A DNA stretch of 64,000 nucleotides from an uncultured Bacteroidia bacterium (GCA_902794155.1 CADBGN010000002.1:1-64000); one strand, 5' to 3'; counted from the first letter of the stretch, positions 1-8,000 are shown. Notes: a model not told the origin generated them from the sequence alone. Translations and numbers: made by a program.

Positions 1-177
1 ATACCAGAGGCCTATCCTGGCTATTGGCGTAGGGGTGAACTTTTCTACCTTGTTGCAACAGGGATAAAATATAACACAGAGATATTCTGTCAGATACTGA
101 CATACGCTGTCCGTTCTGGCAAGAAATACTATAACCTACGTGAGATCGAGAAAGCGATAGGTTTGCGTGGGGCTTAA
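1..177 (+). CDS. C-terminal fragment of an unknown protein (cut by window edge)
   Basis: An open frame runs from the first base to a TAA at 175-177 and encodes 58 residues, beginning IPEAYPGYWRR and ending KAIGLRGA. There is no start codon in the window, so the gene begins upstream. The fragment is rich in Tyr and charged residues, has no membrane segment, and contains NLREIEKAIGL near its end, which could be a helix. I do not recognise the family. The convergent DUF2007 gene ends 17 nt downstream. That this is real coding sequence rests on the uninterrupted frame and the protein-like composition only. Confidence 0.5.
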   Translation: MPEAYPGYWRRGELFYLVATGIKYNTEIFCQILTYAVRSGKKYYNLREIEKAIGLRGA

Positions 178-193
178 AACAGGGAGAGAACGG

Positions 194-436
194 TTATTCT
201 CCCTCCATTTCCGCGGCATTGATTTCATCCAAGAGCAACATAGCCTTGTCGTAGTCTTCGGTGAAAACAAACACCGAGGCATCGCCCTTGATTGTGCCGG
301 CCGCCCAACCTGCCACGAGGCTTTCCTCTTGGAAGTTGCGGATAAGGAACTTGATGTCGTTTTCCTCCAACACGCTGCCGATAAACTCAGCATTGACTAA
401 GGAACCGGAATAAATGCACTTGATTTCGTTGTCCAT
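194..436 (-). CDS. DUF2007 family small protein
   Basis: An 80-residue cytoplasmic protein starting MDNEIKC. Residues 5-70 follow the DUF2007 (putative signal-transducing) pattern: a short beta strand with CIYSGSLVNAEFIGSVLEENDIKFLIRN, then a middle loop, then VFVFTEDYDKAMLLLDEI. DUF2007 proteins have a ferredoxin-like fold and unknown function. A longer frame extends 25 codons upstream, but it crosses the promoter (-7 box at 462-469), so the ATG at 436 is the likely start. It appears to be monocistronic. Confidence 0.75.
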   Translation of the reverse strand: MDNEIKCIYSGSLVNAEFIGSVLEENDIKFLIRNFQEESLVAGWAAGTIKGDASVFVFTEDYDKAMLLLDEINAAEMEGE

Positions 437-461
437 GATGTTACCTTTTTTGTTGATACTG

Positions 462-486
462 CAAAGGTATACAAATTTAATATCAA
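462..486 (-). promoter_or_regulatory. Bacteroidota-type promoter of the DUF2007 gene
   Basis: On the minus strand TTGATA (481-486) is followed after 11 nt by the -7 box TACCTTTG (462-469), matching TAnnTTTG. The TTG-to-TA spacing is somewhat short of the usual 19-21. Transcription would begin about 20 nt before the ATG at 436. Confidence 0.6.
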
Positions 487-528
487 TTGCATTAAATGAT
501 GCACGAAACAAAAAATAATAATGGTTTT

Positions 529-605
529 CAGCTATCAGCAGTCAGCTTTCAGCCTTAGTGCTACTATGCTGATGGCTGACGGCTGAAAGCTGATAGCCAA
601 ACCGT
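529..605. repeat. Intergenic hairpin built from GCTATCAGC/TTTCAGCC words
   Basis: The sequence reads CAGCTATCAGCAGTCAGC then CTTTCAGCC, a short spacer, and then the reverse-complement words GGCTGAAAGCTGATAGCC. The arms fold on each other, and each arm is itself made of repeated CAGC words. It lies between the DUF2007 promoter and the 3' end of the EamA gene, so it could help end EamA transcription. It resembles the other low-complexity palindromes in this window. Confidence 0.65.
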
Positions 606-623
606 TGTCTCGTGTTTTCGTAA

Positions 624-1547
624 TTATTTCTTTTTAGAATCTACATTCAGCATCACGATGGCAAACAGCATCACAAAGGCCGCAGCCCATTGCACGGGCG
701 AGTATTTGGTGCCGTTGACGAAATAGTCCAGCACCACGGCTGTGATGGGGTACATCAGTTCAAGGAAAGTGGACAAAGAGGCTCTCACATGGCGTAAGCC
801 ATAGTAATACAAGAAGATGGCACCCGAGCCTGTGGTCAGGCCGATGAGGGCGATGAAGAGCCAGTTGCGTGGCGTCACCTGCGAGAAGTCACCGATATGG
901 CCGCTGAACAGCACGATGACCAGCATGATCATGGTGGTGAAACCATAGCGGAAGAAGGTGGAACTGACAAAGGAATAGTTCCCCAAGATCTTCTTGGAAA
1001 ACACCGTGGAACTACCGAAGGAGAAGGCAGCCAGCAGCGAGAGCAGTGCCGCATAGACCGTGGTGATGCCTTCGGTGCTGAAATCAGGAAGTGACCAACC
1101 AAAGGTGAGGAAATAGCCGCCGATAAGGGCGACGCCAGCCCACAGTGCGAAGTGTCTCTTGATCCTCTCTTTCAGGATGATGCGCGCCAAGATGACGGCA
1201 AACACAGGTTGCAGTTTTTGCAGCAGCACCACGACGGAAAGGTTGTTGAAATGCAACAAAAACAGCGACTTAACAATGGCCAAGGTGCCCAAGGCACCGC
1301 CAAACAGGGCGATGAGCAGGAAATAGATCAAGTCGGAGCGCGTCATGGTCTTCAGATGGCGGTATTCCCTGAAGAAGAACACATTCATCAGCAGGAAAGG
1401 GAAGAGGTGGATGACGAAGACCACGAAAGCGGTGTTGAGGTTATAAAGTTGGGGGGTGAGCAGGATGCCGTCTGTGCCCCAAAGCATGGCGGATAGCGCA
1501 ACGGCAATGGCTCCTATGATTTTTGTATTTTTCTGGTTTTCTTTCAT
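624..1547 (-). CDS. EamA/DMT family inner-membrane transporter
   Basis: A 307-residue, very hydrophobic protein with about ten predicted membrane helices in two related halves, the usual layout of the EamA (DUF6) drug/metabolite transporter superfamily. The first half begins IGAIAVALSAMLWGTDGILL, with the small-residue-rich first helix typical of the family. The second half contains LIGLTTGSGAIFLYYYGLRHVRASLS and then LELMYPITAVVLDYF, matching the conserved late helices. Length fits the family (about 290-310). The substrate cannot be read from sequence; members move amino acids, nucleotide precursors or metabolites. The gene stands alone on the minus strand. Confidence 0.85.
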   Translation of the reverse strand: MKENQKNTKIIGAIAVALSAMLWGTDGILLTPQLYNLNTAFVVFVIHLFPFLLMNVFFFREYRHLKTMTRSDLIYFLLIALFGGALGTLAIVKSLFLLHFNNLSVVVLLQKLQPVFAVILARIILKERIKRHFALWAGVALIGGYFLTFGWSLPDFSTEGITTVYAALLSLLAAFSFGSSTVFSKKILGNYSFVSSTFFRYGFTTMIMLVIVLFSGHIGDFSQVTPRNWLFIALIGLTTGSGAIFLYYYGLRHVRASLSTFLELMYPITAVVLDYFVNGTKYSPVQWAAAFVMLFAIVMLNVDSKKK

Positions 1548-1623
1548 TTGCTTGAATGGTGTCCAAACGATTGTACCCGAGAATACGCGTTTTGGCGGGG
1601 CAAAATTAAGAAATAATGCGGTT

Positions 1624-1657
1624 TTTGATAGTTAATACGAAAATCTTCTTACATTTG
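1624..1657 (+). promoter_or_regulatory. Promoter for the 1743 lipoprotein gene
   Basis: TTTG (1624-1627) and TACATTTG (1650-1657) match the -33 and -7 elements with a 22-nt spacer, about 85 nt before the ATG. Confidence 0.55.
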
Positions 1658-1742
1658 CCGCATTAAAAGTGGATCATCGAATATGAAGATGGTTAATAGT
1701 GTATTGAATTCATAATTCATAAATCTCAAAATACTTAGTTCC

Positions 1743-2450
1743 ATGAAAGACAAAACAAATTATCCTCAAGGTGTAGGTGCACCCCAAAACACAACCAATC
1801 GCAAGAATAAAGCCAGCCTTTTGTTGGGTCTTGGTTTAGGCGTAGCCGTTATGGTTGGAGGCCTGTCAAGTTGCGGTCACTTTAGTTTTAAATCTGATGA
1901 CAACGATTCTGATACTCAAGCCTATAAAGCCTGTTCTTCAGTTGCCGACTATAGGGCCTATATGAAGAACTATGGAATTAATGGCAAGTTCTACAAGGAT
2001 GCCAAAAATGTGGTCGATAGATATATGGCAGACAGTACTGCCAAGGCTCAGAAAGCCCAAGCCAAAGAGCAAGCCGAAGAAAGGGCAGAAGCCAAAGCAG
2101 AGGCGGAACGGAAAGAAGATGAGAGCTATAGGAAGTGCACCACCATTTCGGCTTGCAATGCCTACCTGAATGCCTATCCCAATGGTAGATATGTGGATGA
2201 AGTGAAGGCAAAGAAAAGTGATTTGGAAAAGAAAGTGAAAGATGCTGAACAGTCAGAGAAGAACGAAGATGAGTTTTATAAAAAGTGCACAACCGTGGCT
2301 GCTTGTGACGCCTATCTAAAAGCCTATCCCAACGGAAGATACGTGGCGGCTGTGAATAAGAAGAAGGCTGAATTGCAGAAGAATGAGTCAACCAAACCAG
2401 GACAGAATAAAACCATTAAAACCCAAAAGAAGGTGAAAGTCAAGAAATAA
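1743..2450 (+). CDS. Repeat-containing lipoprotein with YPNGRYV motifs
   Basis: 235 residues. A lysine-containing N-terminus precedes a hydrophobic segment (about 25-41) ending in a lipobox-like LSSC (Cys45), so the mature protein is probably a lipoprotein, though the 24-residue leader before the hydrophobic core is long. Three imperfect repeats follow: one at about 58-90 with ACSSVADYRAYMKNYGING, then two closely similar ones at about 128-155 and 178-205 containing KCTT-AC-AYL-AYPNGRYV. They are separated by Lys/Glu/Ala-rich segments likely to form coiled coil. The YPNGRYV-type repeat is common in uncharacterised Bacteroidota envelope proteins. A second lipoprotein gene follows 28 nt later and is probably cotranscribed. 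Confidence 0.7.
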   Translation: MKDKTNYPQGVGAPQNTTNRKNKASLLLGLGLGVAVMVGGLSSCGHFSFKSDDNDSDTQAYKACSSVADYRAYMKNYGINGKFYKDAKNVVDRYMADSTAKAQKAQAKEQAEERAEAKAEAERKEDESYRKCTTISACNAYLNAYPNGRYVDEVKAKKSDLEKKVKDAEQSEKNEDEFYKKCTTVAACDAYLKAYPNGRYVAAVNKKKAELQKNESTKPGQNKTIKTQKKVKVKK

Positions 2451-2478
2451 TTTGGCAAATCATTTATCTAATTTCATC

Positions 2479-3150
2479 ATGAAAAAAACATTGCTCTTAG
2501 TGGCACTTGTCGCCCTGCTGTTTGGATGCAACACGGCTTCCACGCAAAACACGACAGAAATTAAAGACAAACCTGTGAACGATGAGACTACGGTTCGCTA
2601 TCTTGACGCCATGCCAGCCGACTTCAATGAGGAGGACTTGTTTGGCTTCATCCTCGATTATGGCGGCTATGATATGATTGTAGATGCATGGCAGATGCCT
2701 GATGGTGATTGGCTCATCCCTTATCACTGGTGTGCAGAGGAAGATGGAGGCACTTATTTTGAGGAAGATGAGGCTGGTAATCAAGTTGAGGTCGTGTACA
2801 AAGACCCCTTCGAAGGAAAGCCTTATCCCGTCATCCACAACCCTCATTTCTCATTCCTCACCCGCAATTATGGTGGCGATACCATCAACCTCTACAAGGC
2901 TCCTGATAGCGAGGAAGTGGCCTGCACCGTCAACTACCCTGAAATCAGCCTGGATGTGATTGGCGTCGACCTCAAGACCAGACGCTTGCAGGTGCAGTCC
3001 AATCCCAAAGACTGGTGCTGGGGCGAACCTTCGGAAATCGAAGAGGACTGTCCTGAACCATTCGATTGTTATCGTCATCCTTTCGTCGAGCTGAAAGGCT
3101 GGATTGACGAGGAATGGGTCTGTGCCAACACGGTGACTACTTGCCCGTAA
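2479..3150 (+). CDS. Acidic lipoprotein of unknown function
   Basis: 223 residues starting MKKTLLLVALVALLFGC, a classic signal peptide with lipobox LFGC (Cys17). An in-frame ATG nine codons upstream is less likely because the signal peptide would then be displaced. The mature part is acidic (many Asp/Glu, for example AEEDGG and IEEDCPEP), holds several Trp and six or more Cys, and ends CANTVTTCP. I do not recognise the domain. It follows the YPNGRYV lipoprotein by 28 nt and is followed by a hairpin terminator at 3174-3211. Confidence 0.65.
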   Translation: MKKTLLLVALVALLFGCNTASTQNTTEIKDKPVNDETTVRYLDAMPADFNEEDLFGFILDYGGYDMIVDAWQMPDGDWLIPYHWCAEEDGGTYFEEDEAGNQVEVVYKDPFEGKPYPVIHNPHFSFLTRNYGGDTINLYKAPDSEEVACTVNYPEISLDVIGVDLKTRRLQVQSNPKDWCWGEPSEIEEDCPEPFDCYRHPFVELKGWIDEEWVCANTVTTCP

Positions 3151-3171
3151 CACGAAGTATTGCCCAAACTA

Positions 3172-4101
3172 CTATAGCCGCCCATCCTTGATGAAGGCGG
3201 CTATTTTTTTTGTGGCTTTGAATCCATCAGGTATCGGGAACATGGCAAAGGTGTGGAACATGCCTTCATACTCGTGGAAATGTCCGGTTTTGCCCGCCTT
3301 TTCGTATGTCTCCTTGAGAAATAGGTCGTCGGGTTGGAGGATTTCATCGGAGCCGAAATAGACATTCAAATTGTTGACACCGCAGAGGTCACCAAACACG
3401 GGGCTGACCCAAGGATGTTGTGCCGACAATTGACCTTGCCAGATGGCATTGAGGATGACGATACGGTCGTATTGCAACATACTGTCGCGATCCTGCAAGG
3501 CCAGCATCTCCTTCTCCTTGGTGTGGCTCAGGTCGACGCAAGGCGAGAGCAGGGTAGAGGAAGTTGGCTTTTGCCAGCTGTTTTTATGGGCTTCTTGGGC
3601 AATCACAAGGCATAGACAAGCTCCTGCCGAATCACCAACGAGGTGGATCTCATCGTATTGCCTTGAATCCGAAATGCTTTTGTAGTGTTCCAACAGCGTT
3701 TTTACGGAATATTCACAATCGTATTCTGGCGATTTGGGATAGACGGGCAGCAAGGCGTCGCAATGGGTGCGCAAAGCCAAGTCGTGCAGGAAACGCCAAT
3801 GGAAGAACACGGGTGGATAGATGAAGGCACCGCCGTGGAGGTAGAGGATGAGCTTTCTTGGTCGGCTCAGGGACCTCGTTTCTTCGTCATGCTTGAAGAC
3901 TTGCATTTCAAAGCCTGTCGAGGCATGAAACTTCTCGTCTTCGGCGAAGAATCCCCTGAAATAGCGTAGTATGCGCACAGGACGCCGGTTTTCGCGACGG
4001 CAATGCTCCAGCTCCTCCATCACCTCATCGGGTGTGGCATCGCGCAACGACTTGAACATCAATTTCAGGTATTTTTCCGTGAAAACAACTCCTGGGTTCA
4101 T
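3172..4101 (-). CDS. Alpha/beta hydrolase, HSL/acetyl-esterase type
   Basis: 309 residues with the hallmarks of the hormone-sensitive-lipase (alpha/beta hydrolase fold-3) family: oxyanion-hole HGG at residues 89-91 in LYLHGGAF, nucleophile elbow GDSAG at 156-160 (Ser158), an acidic residue in SDEILQPDD at about 250-258, and catalytic His near 285 in GMFHTFAMF. No signal peptide, so it is probably cytoplasmic. It would hydrolyse short-chain acyl or acetyl esters; the true substrate is unknown. Its last codons overlap the terminator of the convergent gene. About 110 nt separates it from the MscS gene's end. Confidence 0.85.
   Translation of the reverse strand: MNPGVVFTEKYLKLMFKSLRDATPDEVMEELEHCRRENRRPVRILRYFRGFFAEDEKFHASTGFEMQVFKHDEETRSLSRPRKLILYLHGGAFIYPPVFFHWRFLHDLALRTHCDALLPVYPKSPEYDCEYSVKTLLEHYKSISDSRQYDEIHLVGDSAGACLCLVIAQEAHKNSWQKPTSSTLLSPCVDLSHTKEKEMLALQDRDSMLQYDRIVILNAIWQGQLSAQHPWVSPVFGDLCGVNNLNVYFGSDEILQPDDLFLKETYEKAGKTGHFHEYEGMFHTFAMFPIPDGFKATKKIAAFIKDGRL
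3174..3211 (+). terminator. Rho-independent terminator inside the convergent esterase gene's end
   Basis: ATAGCCGCC (3174-3182) pairs with GGCGGCTAT (3196-3204), followed by a run of T to 3211. It ends the two-lipoprotein transcript. The same bases encode the last residues of the convergent esterase (stop at 3172-3174), so terminator and coding sequence overlap. Confidence 0.8.
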
Positions 4102-4185
4102 GATTTTTTTTCTGAATATACGGCTGCTATAATGTGCTACTTATTATTTTACGGCTGCCACTGTGTGACAGCCCTACGCCCCTAC

Positions 4186-4211
4186 ACACTCTAAACTCTA
4201 AACTCTACACT
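4186..4211. repeat. Short tandem CTCTAAA repeat
   Basis: ACTCTAAACTCTAAACTC followed by a diverged copy lies just past the end of the MscS-family gene. It is a simple tandem repeat of a 7-mer with no coding role seen. Confidence 0.6.
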
Positions 4212-5430
4212 AATGTTTCTGGTATATCTTCAAATCAAACATCGGCGCAGCCGAAATGATGTGGTCAAAAATGTCGCTTTGGATCTCTTCGTAGTTGGTC
4301 CATTGCTTGTCGCTACTGAAGGCGTAGATTTGCAAAGGCACGCCAAACTCCGTAGGTTGCAGTTGTCGCACCATCATGGTGAGGTTATGGTTCAGCTTCG
4401 GGTTATTGTTGAGATAGGCCTTGATGTAGGCGCGGAAGATGCCGAGGTTGGTCTGCTGGCGACCGTTCATGATCTCGCTTGTGTCGATGTTGTTGGCCTT
4501 GTTATATTCGAGGATGTCTGCCTCTTTCTCAGTGATGTAATCTTTTACCAAAGCATAATGTTTGTATTTCTCCAGCATCTCGGGCGTGCAGTAGCGAATG
4601 GTGTTTACGTCGATGTTGATGCTGCGGGCGATGCGTCGTCCACCCGACTCGGACATACCGCGCCAGTTGGTGAAGGGGGCCGAGACCAGCGTGTAGGTTG
4701 GAATGGTGGTGATGGTGTTGTCCCAGTTTTGCACCTTTACAGATGTAAGGTTGATCTCCAACACGGTGCCATCGGCTTGTCCCATCACAATCCAGTCTCC
4801 GATACGAAGCATGTCGTTGATTGACAGCTGTATACTGCCCACAAAGCCTTTGATGGAGTCTTGGAAGATGAGTAGGAGTACGGCTGAGATGGTGCCCAAT
4901 CCGATAATGATGCTGCTGAGGCTCTTGCCTAAGAGGAAAGTGGTGATAAGCAGCACACTAACGGCGATAATGATGCCTTTGATGACCTGTACCAAGCCTT
5001 CGATGGGTTTTAGCTTCGATGACTCAAACGAGTTGTAAAGCTCATGCGCCGCATTCACCAAGGCCATCAAGATGGAGGCATAAACCATGATTTCATAAAT
5101 CTTCGTAATCTTGGTGATGATAGCTGCAGCGCCTGGGAAGTCGGGCATGGCATCGTTGAGGTAATATTTAACCAGAATGGCGGGGATGAGTAGGCAGATG
5201 CGAATAAAGACCTTGTTTTTTACAAGCAGGTCGTCGTACTTCGAAGGTGTCTTCTTGATGAGGACGTTGACAGTCTTGCTAATGATGAAACGTGCAAGGA
5301 AATATAACAGGATGCCAACGACGAGCAGTGAGGCAAAGGCGATGCCCTCTGCAATGCCCAGCGAGGTGGTCTGGTTGAAATGAAGGTGCTCGCCGATTCC
5401 GTTCAGGATTTCTATGTATTCTTCAATCAT
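4210..5430 (-). CDS. MscS-family mechanosensitive channel
   Basis: 406 residues. Membrane helices lie at about 25-48, 75-90, 105-130, 150-172 and 175-200, then the MscS pore-lining/beta region: GLGTISAVLLLIFQDSIKGF and VGSIQLSINDMLRIGDWI with VLEINLTSVKVQNWDNT, which is the conserved beta domain start. The C-terminal 150 residues form the cytoplasmic part. Extra N-terminal helices and the soluble tail make it similar to the YbdG/YnaI-type medium-length channels rather than the minimal MscS. It would release solutes under osmotic downshock. Its ATG overlaps the stop of the upstream SUI1 gene by 4 nt, so the two are cotranscribed. Confidence 0.88.
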   Translation of the reverse strand: MIEEYIEILNGIGEHLHFNQTTSLGIAEGIAFASLLVVGILLYFLARFIISKTVNVLIKKTPSKYDDLLVKNKVFIRICLLIPAILVKYYLNDAMPDFPGAAAIITKITKIYEIMVYASILMALVNAAHELYNSFESSKLKPIEGLVQVIKGIIIAVSVLLITTFLLGKSLSSIIIGLGTISAVLLLIFQDSIKGFVGSIQLSINDMLRIGDWIVMGQADGTVLEINLTSVKVQNWDNTITTIPTYTLVSAPFTNWRGMSESGGRRIARSINIDVNTIRYCTPEMLEKYKHYALVKDYITEKEADILEYNKANNIDTSEIMNGRQQTNLGIFRAYIKAYLNNNPKLNHNLTMMVRQLQPTEFGVPLQIYAFSSDKQWTNYEEIQSDIFDHIISAAPMFDLKIYQKH

Positions 5431-5768
5431 ATTCCGCTGATTTTAGTCTTTGTATAACCTTTCTGCACCAATAGCGCCAGCACTTTCTCCCTGAAGTCGC
5501 CTTGAAGCAGTATCTCACCATCTTTCACGCTACCGCCCACACCGCAGGCCGACTTCAGTTCCTTGCCCAAGACGGCAAGGTCATAATCGGAGCCTTGGAA
5601 GCCTGTGATGAGCGTCACTTTCTTGCCGCCACGTTGTTTCTTGTCGAGCATCACGCGTAGGTTCTGTTTGCCTGGCTCTAGGGTAATGACTTCTTCCTCA
5701 CCATAGTTGAAGGAAAAGTTAGGGTTGGTGGAATAAACGGTACCGTTTTTGTCACTCTTGTGTTTCAT
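5427..5768 (-). CDS. SUI1/eIF1-like translation factor (YciH type)
   Basis: 113 residues starting MKHKSDKNGTVYSTNP. The C-terminal two thirds carry the SUI1 fold: LRVMLDKKQRGGKKVTLITGF, then KELKSACGVGGSVKDGEILLQGD and a final KVLALLVQKGY helix. Bacterial SUI1 homologues are thought to influence start-site fidelity; the role in Bacteroidota is not established. A longer frame adds 18 codons (RSPSSRSPMSNSP), but that stretch is the low-complexity repeat overlapping the end of the LtaS-like gene, so I place the start at 5768. It sits 7 nt after the LtaS-like stop and overlaps mscS by 4 nt. Confidence 0.85.
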   Translation of the reverse strand: MKHKSDKNGTVYSTNPNFSFNYGEEEVITLEPGKQNLRVMLDKKQRGGKKVTLITGFQGSDYDLAVLGKELKSACGVGGSVKDGEILLQGDFREKVLALLVQKGYTKTKISGI

Positions 5769-5769
5769 A

Positions 5770-5860
5770 ATAGGACTATTGGACATGGGACTGCGGGACG
5801 AGGGACTGCGAGATAGTGTCAACCTGACTCGTGTCTCGTGTCACGTCGTCTTGTGTCATA
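5770..5860. repeat. GACACGAG/GGGACGAG low-complexity inverted repeat at a gene end
   Basis: The left part holds GGGACTGCGGGACGAGGGAC, the right part GACTCGTGTCTCGTGTCACG; they can pair. It spans the SUI1 start region and the last about 25 codons of the LtaS-like gene. Relatives lie at 7891-7966, 13160-13204 and 15884-15985. Confidence 0.7.
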
Positions 5861-7797
5861 TATAGCTCGTTGTTAATCATTCTTTTGTTATACTCTTGCA
5901 GGAAGCGGTAAAGCTTGTCGTAAACGTCGGGGCACTGCAGCCTGTCGATGAGGTTGTCGTTCAAGAGCGAGTCGCTGATGGGCTTGAAGATGCCGAAGGA
6001 GTTCTCACCGTCCGACTGCACCAGATAGGTGCCGTCGCAATATTGGTAGGTCAGGTTGTAGTAGCTGACGAAAGAGGGTTCGCTGAGGGTGTCGAACAGG
6101 TTGCGGCCGAAAGAGAACAGTGTGTCGTTGACTTCCAACGCGGAGAGAATGGATGGCCCAAGGTCGATTTGCTGGGCTATCTCGTTGCTTTGAAAAGCCT
6201 TGATTTTCCTTGGATAATAGAAGGCGATAGGGATGGAATACATGCCCCAAACGTTGCTGTATTCGGGCTGGAAGTGCTCGTTGTTGGAGTAGTCCGCTGT
6301 GATGACGAACAAGGTGTGGTCGTACCACGACATTTGTGAGGCGCTTTTGAAGAAGTCCCTCAAAGCGCAGTCGACGTAGTAGACGGTCTTCTCGAAACCG
6401 GTCCAGAAGTAACTGCCCTCCGGGAACTCGAAGTCTTTGGGCACTTTGTAGGGATAGCGCGATGAGAGGGTGTAGATGGCAGTGGCGAAAGGCTCGTGTA
6501 CGCGGTTGAGGGTCTTGGCGGCATATTGCAGGAAAGGCCCGTCGTAGATGCCCCATTGTCCGTCGTAGTCGCTATCGTCGCCATATTCGGTGCGACCGAA
6601 GTATTTGCTGAATCCGGCGCGACGTGAGAACTCGTCGAAGCCCAGCACGCCGTTCTTGCCGCCATGCATGAAGATGGTGTTATAACCCTGTTTTTGAAGG
6701 TGCTTGCTGTAGGCATCGAAGTCGTTATCGGCGTATGGCGACCTCACAAAGTCGTTCTCCATCATCGAAGGAATGCTGGCCAGGATGGCAGGCAACACTT
6801 CTAAGCTCCTGCGGCTGTTCGACATGCCGTTGAAAGTGAGGCTTTGGCTTAAGAGTGAGTCGAGGAAAGGCGTGAGCTGTGAGCGGCGGTCGTGGCTATA
6901 GTATCCCACCATTTCTTGCCCGACATTTTTTAGGATGATGACGACCAAGTTGCTCGGTACGCTGTCCATGGTAAGGCTGTCGCTTTCAATGAATCGGTTG
7001 GACTTCAGGTCGTAGTGGATGGGGGAGAAGTCGCTTTTATATTCCCCTGTTCGTTCTTTCAGTGGGGTTTCGTGTGTGGTGAGTAGGCAAAACGGCGTGT
7101 TAAGCAGGATGGGCGCGTTTTGCGGATCGGTATATTGCATGGCGGTTTCCACCGAAATGGGCTTGGCTTGGAGTCCGCCACGACCGGCGAGGACCGTGAG
7201 CAGAAGCATCACAACGAGGCTGATGGACTGTCGTAGCTGCCAATGTGGATTCTCTTCCTTCTCTGGCTTCTTGAGCTTGGTGTGTTGCGCTACTACGATG
7301 ATAATCAGCACGAAAAGCACGAAGATGACCAACAAATACCAATAGTCGAATAAGACTTGCCTGACAACGCCAAACGACACCTCGTCGGAATTAAATAGCA
7401 GTTTGAGGAAATGGACGGTGAGATGTTTGCCGAAGAAACGGAAACACACGATATCCAGAAAATTCAGTAGGACGGCGATGGCATTGGCGACGATGTAGAT
7501 GATGTCGACGAAGGTCTGCAACTCATCTTTATAGATGATGCGTGAGGGAAGACAATAGAAAAGGATGGTTAGGATGTTGATACCGAAGACGATGGGTAAG
7601 TCAAAACGCATGCCTTGCAGATACAGCGCCAAGGCTTGGCCAGTGTCAAGCTGGTGAAAAAACTGGAGGTTGAACAGATAGAGCATCCATCGGCTGATGC
7701 TGAGCACCAGCAAGGTGGCAATCAACCGATAGGCCAACAACATATAGGGCGATGAAAGCCAGGCTTGGATTTTCTCTTTTCTAGTTTGTCGACGCAT
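5776..7797 (-). CDS. LtaS-like membrane sulfatase with altered metal-site residues
   Basis: 673 residues. Five membrane helices (about 20-42, 65-84, 95-118, 150-170, 190-205) precede a periplasmic sulfatase/phosphatase domain (about 280-590), the architecture of LTA synthase and Bacteroidota phosphoglycerol transferase relatives. The fold is clear: SRRSLEVLPAILASIPS with the nucleophile position at Ser331, MHGGKNGVLGFDEF, and DYDGQWGIYDGPFLQ. Key metal ligands differ from the family: the Glu expected after VVII-L/M is Lys290, the SSHHP motif reads SSRYP (447-448), and the ITADH motif reads ITADY (Tyr503). It is therefore probably catalytically changed or inactive. The last about 25 residues come from a low-complexity repeat. 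A divergent promoter pair separates it from the M23 peptidase gene. Confidence 0.85.
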   Translation of the reverse strand: MRRQTRKEKIQAWLSSPYMLLAYRLIATLLVLSISRWMLYLFNLQFFHQLDTGQALALYLQGMRFDLPIVFGINILTILFYCLPSRIIYKDELQTFVDIIYIVANAIAVLLNFLDIVCFRFFGKHLTVHFLKLLFNSDEVSFGVVRQVLFDYWYLLVIFVLFVLIIIVVAQHTKLKKPEKEENPHWQLRQSISLVVMLLLTVLAGRGGLQAKPISVETAMQYTDPQNAPILLNTPFCLLTTHETPLKERTGEYKSDFSPIHYDLKSNRFIESDSLTMDSVPSNLVVIILKNVGQEMVGYYSHDRRSQLTPFLDSLLSQSLTFNGMSNSRRSLEVLPAILASIPSMMENDFVRSPYADNDFDAYSKHLQKQGYNTIFMHGGKNGVLGFDEFSRRAGFSKYFGRTEYGDDSDYDGQWGIYDGPFLQYAAKTLNRVHEPFATAIYTLSSRYPYKVPKDFEFPEGSYFWTGFEKTVYYVDCALRDFFKSASQMSWYDHTLFVITADYSNNEHFQPEYSNVWGMYSIPIAFYYPRKIKAFQSNEIAQQIDLGPSILSALEVNDTLFSFGRNLFDTLSEPSFVSYYNLTYQYCDGTYLVQSDGENSFGIFKPISDSLLNDNLIDRLQCPDVYDKLYRFLQEYNKRMINNELYMTQDDVTRDTSQVDTISQSLVPQSHVQ

Positions 7798-7819
7798 TGT
7801 TTTGTTTCAAAAACCGATG

Positions 7820-7846
7820 CAAAAATAGAAAAAAAGTGTATCTTTG
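7820..7846. promoter_or_regulatory. Divergent -7 boxes between the LtaS-like and M23 genes
   Basis: Minus strand: TATTTTTG (7820-7827), 23 nt before the LtaS-like ATG. Plus strand: TATCTTTG (7839-7846), about 150 nt before the M23 gene. The two boxes are only 11 nt apart. No convincing -33 element is visible for either. Confidence 0.5.
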
Positions 7847-7890
7847 CCCAATATTTTAAGTACTTGACCAAAAAGAGTATTTATGTTGGA

Positions 7891-7966
7891 CACGAGACGC
7901 AAGACAGCAAGACACGAGACATTGGATTGTCCCGCGTCCTCAAGTCACATGTCCCGTGTCATAAGA
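7891..7966. repeat. Inverted GACACGAGAC repeat upstream of the M23 gene
   Basis: GGACACGAGACGCAAGACAG and GACACGAGACATTGG on the left can pair with CCCGCGTCCTC and ATGTCCCGTGTC on the right. It would form a hairpin in the 5' leader of the M23 peptidase mRNA, between the -7 box at 7839-7846 and the start codon. Confidence 0.6.
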
Positions 7967-8000
7967 AACCGTAAGTATGTATTTAAACAGGTTTAATGTA

